Position numbers and translations under genes: made by a program. Below, piece after piece: positions 62,850 to 64,000 of a stretch of 64,000 bases of DNA (its first letter is position 1; each line of letters starts with the position of its first letter). Source of the stretch: Rhodocyclaceae bacterium (GTDB lineage: Bacteria > Pseudomonadota > Gammaproteobacteria > Burkholderiales > Rhodocyclaceae); assembly GCA_019455325.1 (NCBI GenBank), contig JACFMQ010000002.1, positions 81,253 through 145,252 of the forward strand. The letters run 5' to 3'. The notes beneath the pieces are model-generated. The model did no database searches. It was not told where the DNA came from and saw only the letters and a program-made list of their open reading frames with translations.

Positions 62850-64000
62850 ATGTCGATCATTAGCGGAATGGACGCTACGCAGATTGCTGCGCTGACCACG
62901 GACCAGATCAAGAACCTGAAGCAGGCCGACTTCAGGGCCATGAAGACCGACCAGATCGGCGCCCTTTCCTCGGCACAGATCAAAGCGATCGAGACGGAAG
63001 ACTTTGTTGTACTGAGCGCAAATCAGATCGCCGCCTTCGATGCCAGCAAGTTTGCCGACGGCGTCCTCACCTACATCGACAAGGTGACGCTGAGCCAGGT
63101 CAAGGGACTGACCACGGCGCAGGTAGCGGCGCTGGGAACGAAGGCGATTCAGGATCTGACCTCCGATCAGGTCAAGTCGCTTAACAATGCGCAGCTTGGC
63201 GCGATGACAAGCACACAGATTGCCGCCATCGAAACCAATGATCTGGTGGCCATGACCGCCGCGCAGATCAAGGGCTTCTCCACCGACAACATCGCCGCAC
63301 TCTCCACCACGCAGGTCGAGAAGCTCACCAACACCCAACTGGCCGCCCTCTCCACCGATCAGGTCAAGGCCATCGAGACCGCCGACCTCGCCAAGCTCTC
63401 CAGCAGCCAGTTCGGCGCACTCACCGCCAACCAGATCAAGGCGCTCACCACCACGCAGATCGACAAGCTCGGCACCGATCAGATCGCCGGCCTGAAGGCG
63501 CCCCAGATCGCCGCCCTCACCACCGATCAGATCAGCAAGCTCTCCACGGCCAATATCGCCGCCTTCGACAGCGTACAGATCAAGTCTCTGACCGCCGCAC
63601 AGCTCGGCCAGATGACCTCCGCCCAGATCGCCGCCATCGAAACCGAGGATCTCGTGGCCATGACCGCCGCGCAGATCAAGGGCTTCTCCACCGACAACAT
63701 CGCCGCACTCTCCACCACGCAGGTCGAGAAGCTCACCAACACCCAACTGGCCGCCCTCTCCACCGATCAGGTCAAGGCCATCGAGACCGCCGACCTCGCC
63801 AAGCTCTCCAGCAGCCAGTTCGGCGCACTCACCGCCAACCAGATCAAGGCGCTCACCACCACGCAGATCGACAAGCTCGGCACCGATCAGATCGCCGGCC
63901 TGAAGGCGCCCCAGATCGCCGCCCTCACCACCGATCAGATCAGCAAGCTCTCCACGGCCAATATCGCCGCCTTCGACAGCGTACAGATCAAGTCTCTGAC
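62850..64000 (+). CDS. Giant octapeptide-repeat protein (5' part only)
   Basis: The first 383 codons are in the window; no stop is reached. After MSIISGMDATQIAAL nearly the whole frame is octapeptide repeats with consensus [LMIF]-[ST]-[ST]-x-Q-[IVL]-[AK]-[AGSK], for example LTTDQIAA, LSTDQVKA and IETADLAK. A break near residues 57-80 (FDASKFADGVLTYIDKVT) is the main irregular stretch. There is no signal peptide or cysteine. The regular hydrophobic position every eight residues suggests a solenoid. Such proteins are often very large surface or secreted proteins exported by a C-terminal signal, but the C-terminus is not visible. GAGGAAAGGAAG precedes the ATG. Confidence 0.8.
   Translation, partial: MSIISGMDATQIAALTTDQIKNLKQADFRAMKTDQIGALSSAQIKAIETEDFVVLSANQIAAFDASKFADGVLTYIDKVTLSQVKGLTTAQVAALGTKAIQDLTSDQVKSLNNAQLGAMTSTQIAAIETNDLVAMTAAQIKGFSTDNIAALSTTQVEKLTNTQLAALSTDQVKAIETADLAKLSSSQFGALTANQIKALTTTQIDKLGTDQIAGLKAPQIAALTTDQISKLSTANIAAFDSVQIKSLTAAQLGQMTSAQIAAIETEDLVAMTAAQIKGFSTDNIAALSTTQVEKLTNTQLAALSTDQVKAIETADLAKLSSSQFGALTANQIKALTTTQIDKLGTDQIAGLKAPQIAALTTDQISKLSTANIAAFDSVQIKSL
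63246..64000 (+). repeat. 408-bp tandem repeat inside the octapeptide gene
   Basis: 63246-63653 is one 408-bp unit (17 octapeptides). From 63654 the sequence repeats, and all 347 bp available to the window end are identical by eye to the first unit. The region just upstream (63180-63245) is a diverged version. Such identity suggests recent duplication or homogenisation. Confidence 0.9.

Noticed and set aside
62796-63746. Long minus-strand frame with Gly/Asp-rich repeats opposite the octapeptide gene
   Set aside because: It is the antisense shadow of the 24-bp repeats; any repeat-encoded frame gives a repetitive antisense frame. The plus strand has a ribosome-binding site and a sensible amino-acid pattern.
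63246-64000. Possible CRISPR-like array
   Set aside because: Repeats are in frame within a coding region with no unique spacers, and the unit is 408 bp.

Overview
The window is high-GC DNA with tightly packed operons, many ATGA-type stop/start overlaps, and the gene sets ribF-ileS-lspA-fkpB-ispH, tsaE-amiC and fimT-pilVWXY1. This points to a betaproteobacterium, most likely of the Rhodocyclales (inference from gene content and order, not from a marker gene). No rRNA, CRISPR array, integrase or transposase was seen. The one tRNA is tRNA-Thr(CGU).

Layout. 1-2.4 kb: 5' part of a CcoI/FixI copper P-type ATPase gene, a short-chain dehydrogenase, and tRNA-Thr with a clear promoter. 2.5-11.3 kb: type IV pilus minor-pilin operon (pilE, fimT/gspH, pilV, pilW, pilX, pilY1), closed by a strong terminator that lies inside the next reading frame, a TonB-like gene. 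11.3-17.4 kb: housekeeping operon ribF-ileS-lspA-fkpB-ispH, interrupted between ribF and ileS by a GxxExxY (PD-(D/E)XK-like) gene bracketed by inverted copies of a short repeat. 17.5-20.4 kb: amiC, tsaE and divergent queG. 20.4-24 kb: a c-di-GMP-I (GEMM) riboswitch followed by two DUF1631 genes in tandem. 24.1-25.2 kb: ParE/Phd toxin-antitoxin pair and a HemP-like small gene behind a Fur-box-like site.

25.3-51.4 kb is the most unusual part. It is one long co-directional array encoding a self-contained type IV filament / type II secretion-like machine: three prepilins, GspL/PilN-like and PilO-like inner-membrane proteins, PilT-like and PilB/GspE-like ATPases, a GspF/PilC platform, a PilP-like protein and a secretin with an extra C-terminal domain. 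It runs on into an outer-membrane barrel, a TonB-dependent receptor, MoxR, a cytochrome b, a pentaheme cytochrome c, a GspG-like protein without a prepilin signal, DUF58, a transglutaminase-like protein that has lost its catalytic cysteine, an FTR1 iron permease and a GGDEF-EAL protein. The mix of filament, haem, iron and c-di-GMP genes suggests a surface machine tied to metal or electron traffic. That is inference.

51.4-64 kb: periplasmic DNA ligase (ligE), a small orphan protein, a catabolic operon (flavoprotein, ThDP enzyme, Crp-family regulator, aldehyde dehydrogenase) with a possible Crp-type operator at -41.5, a nucleotidyltransferase/partner pair, a HigB/HigA-type pair whose toxin is broken by one nonsense codon, leuA and a divergent Lrp-family gene, and finally the start of a giant protein made of octapeptide (24 bp) repeats arranged in identical 408-bp blocks.

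Cyclic di-GMP recurs: a riboswitch controls the DUF1631 pair, and a dual-domain GGDEF-EAL gene ends the filament array.
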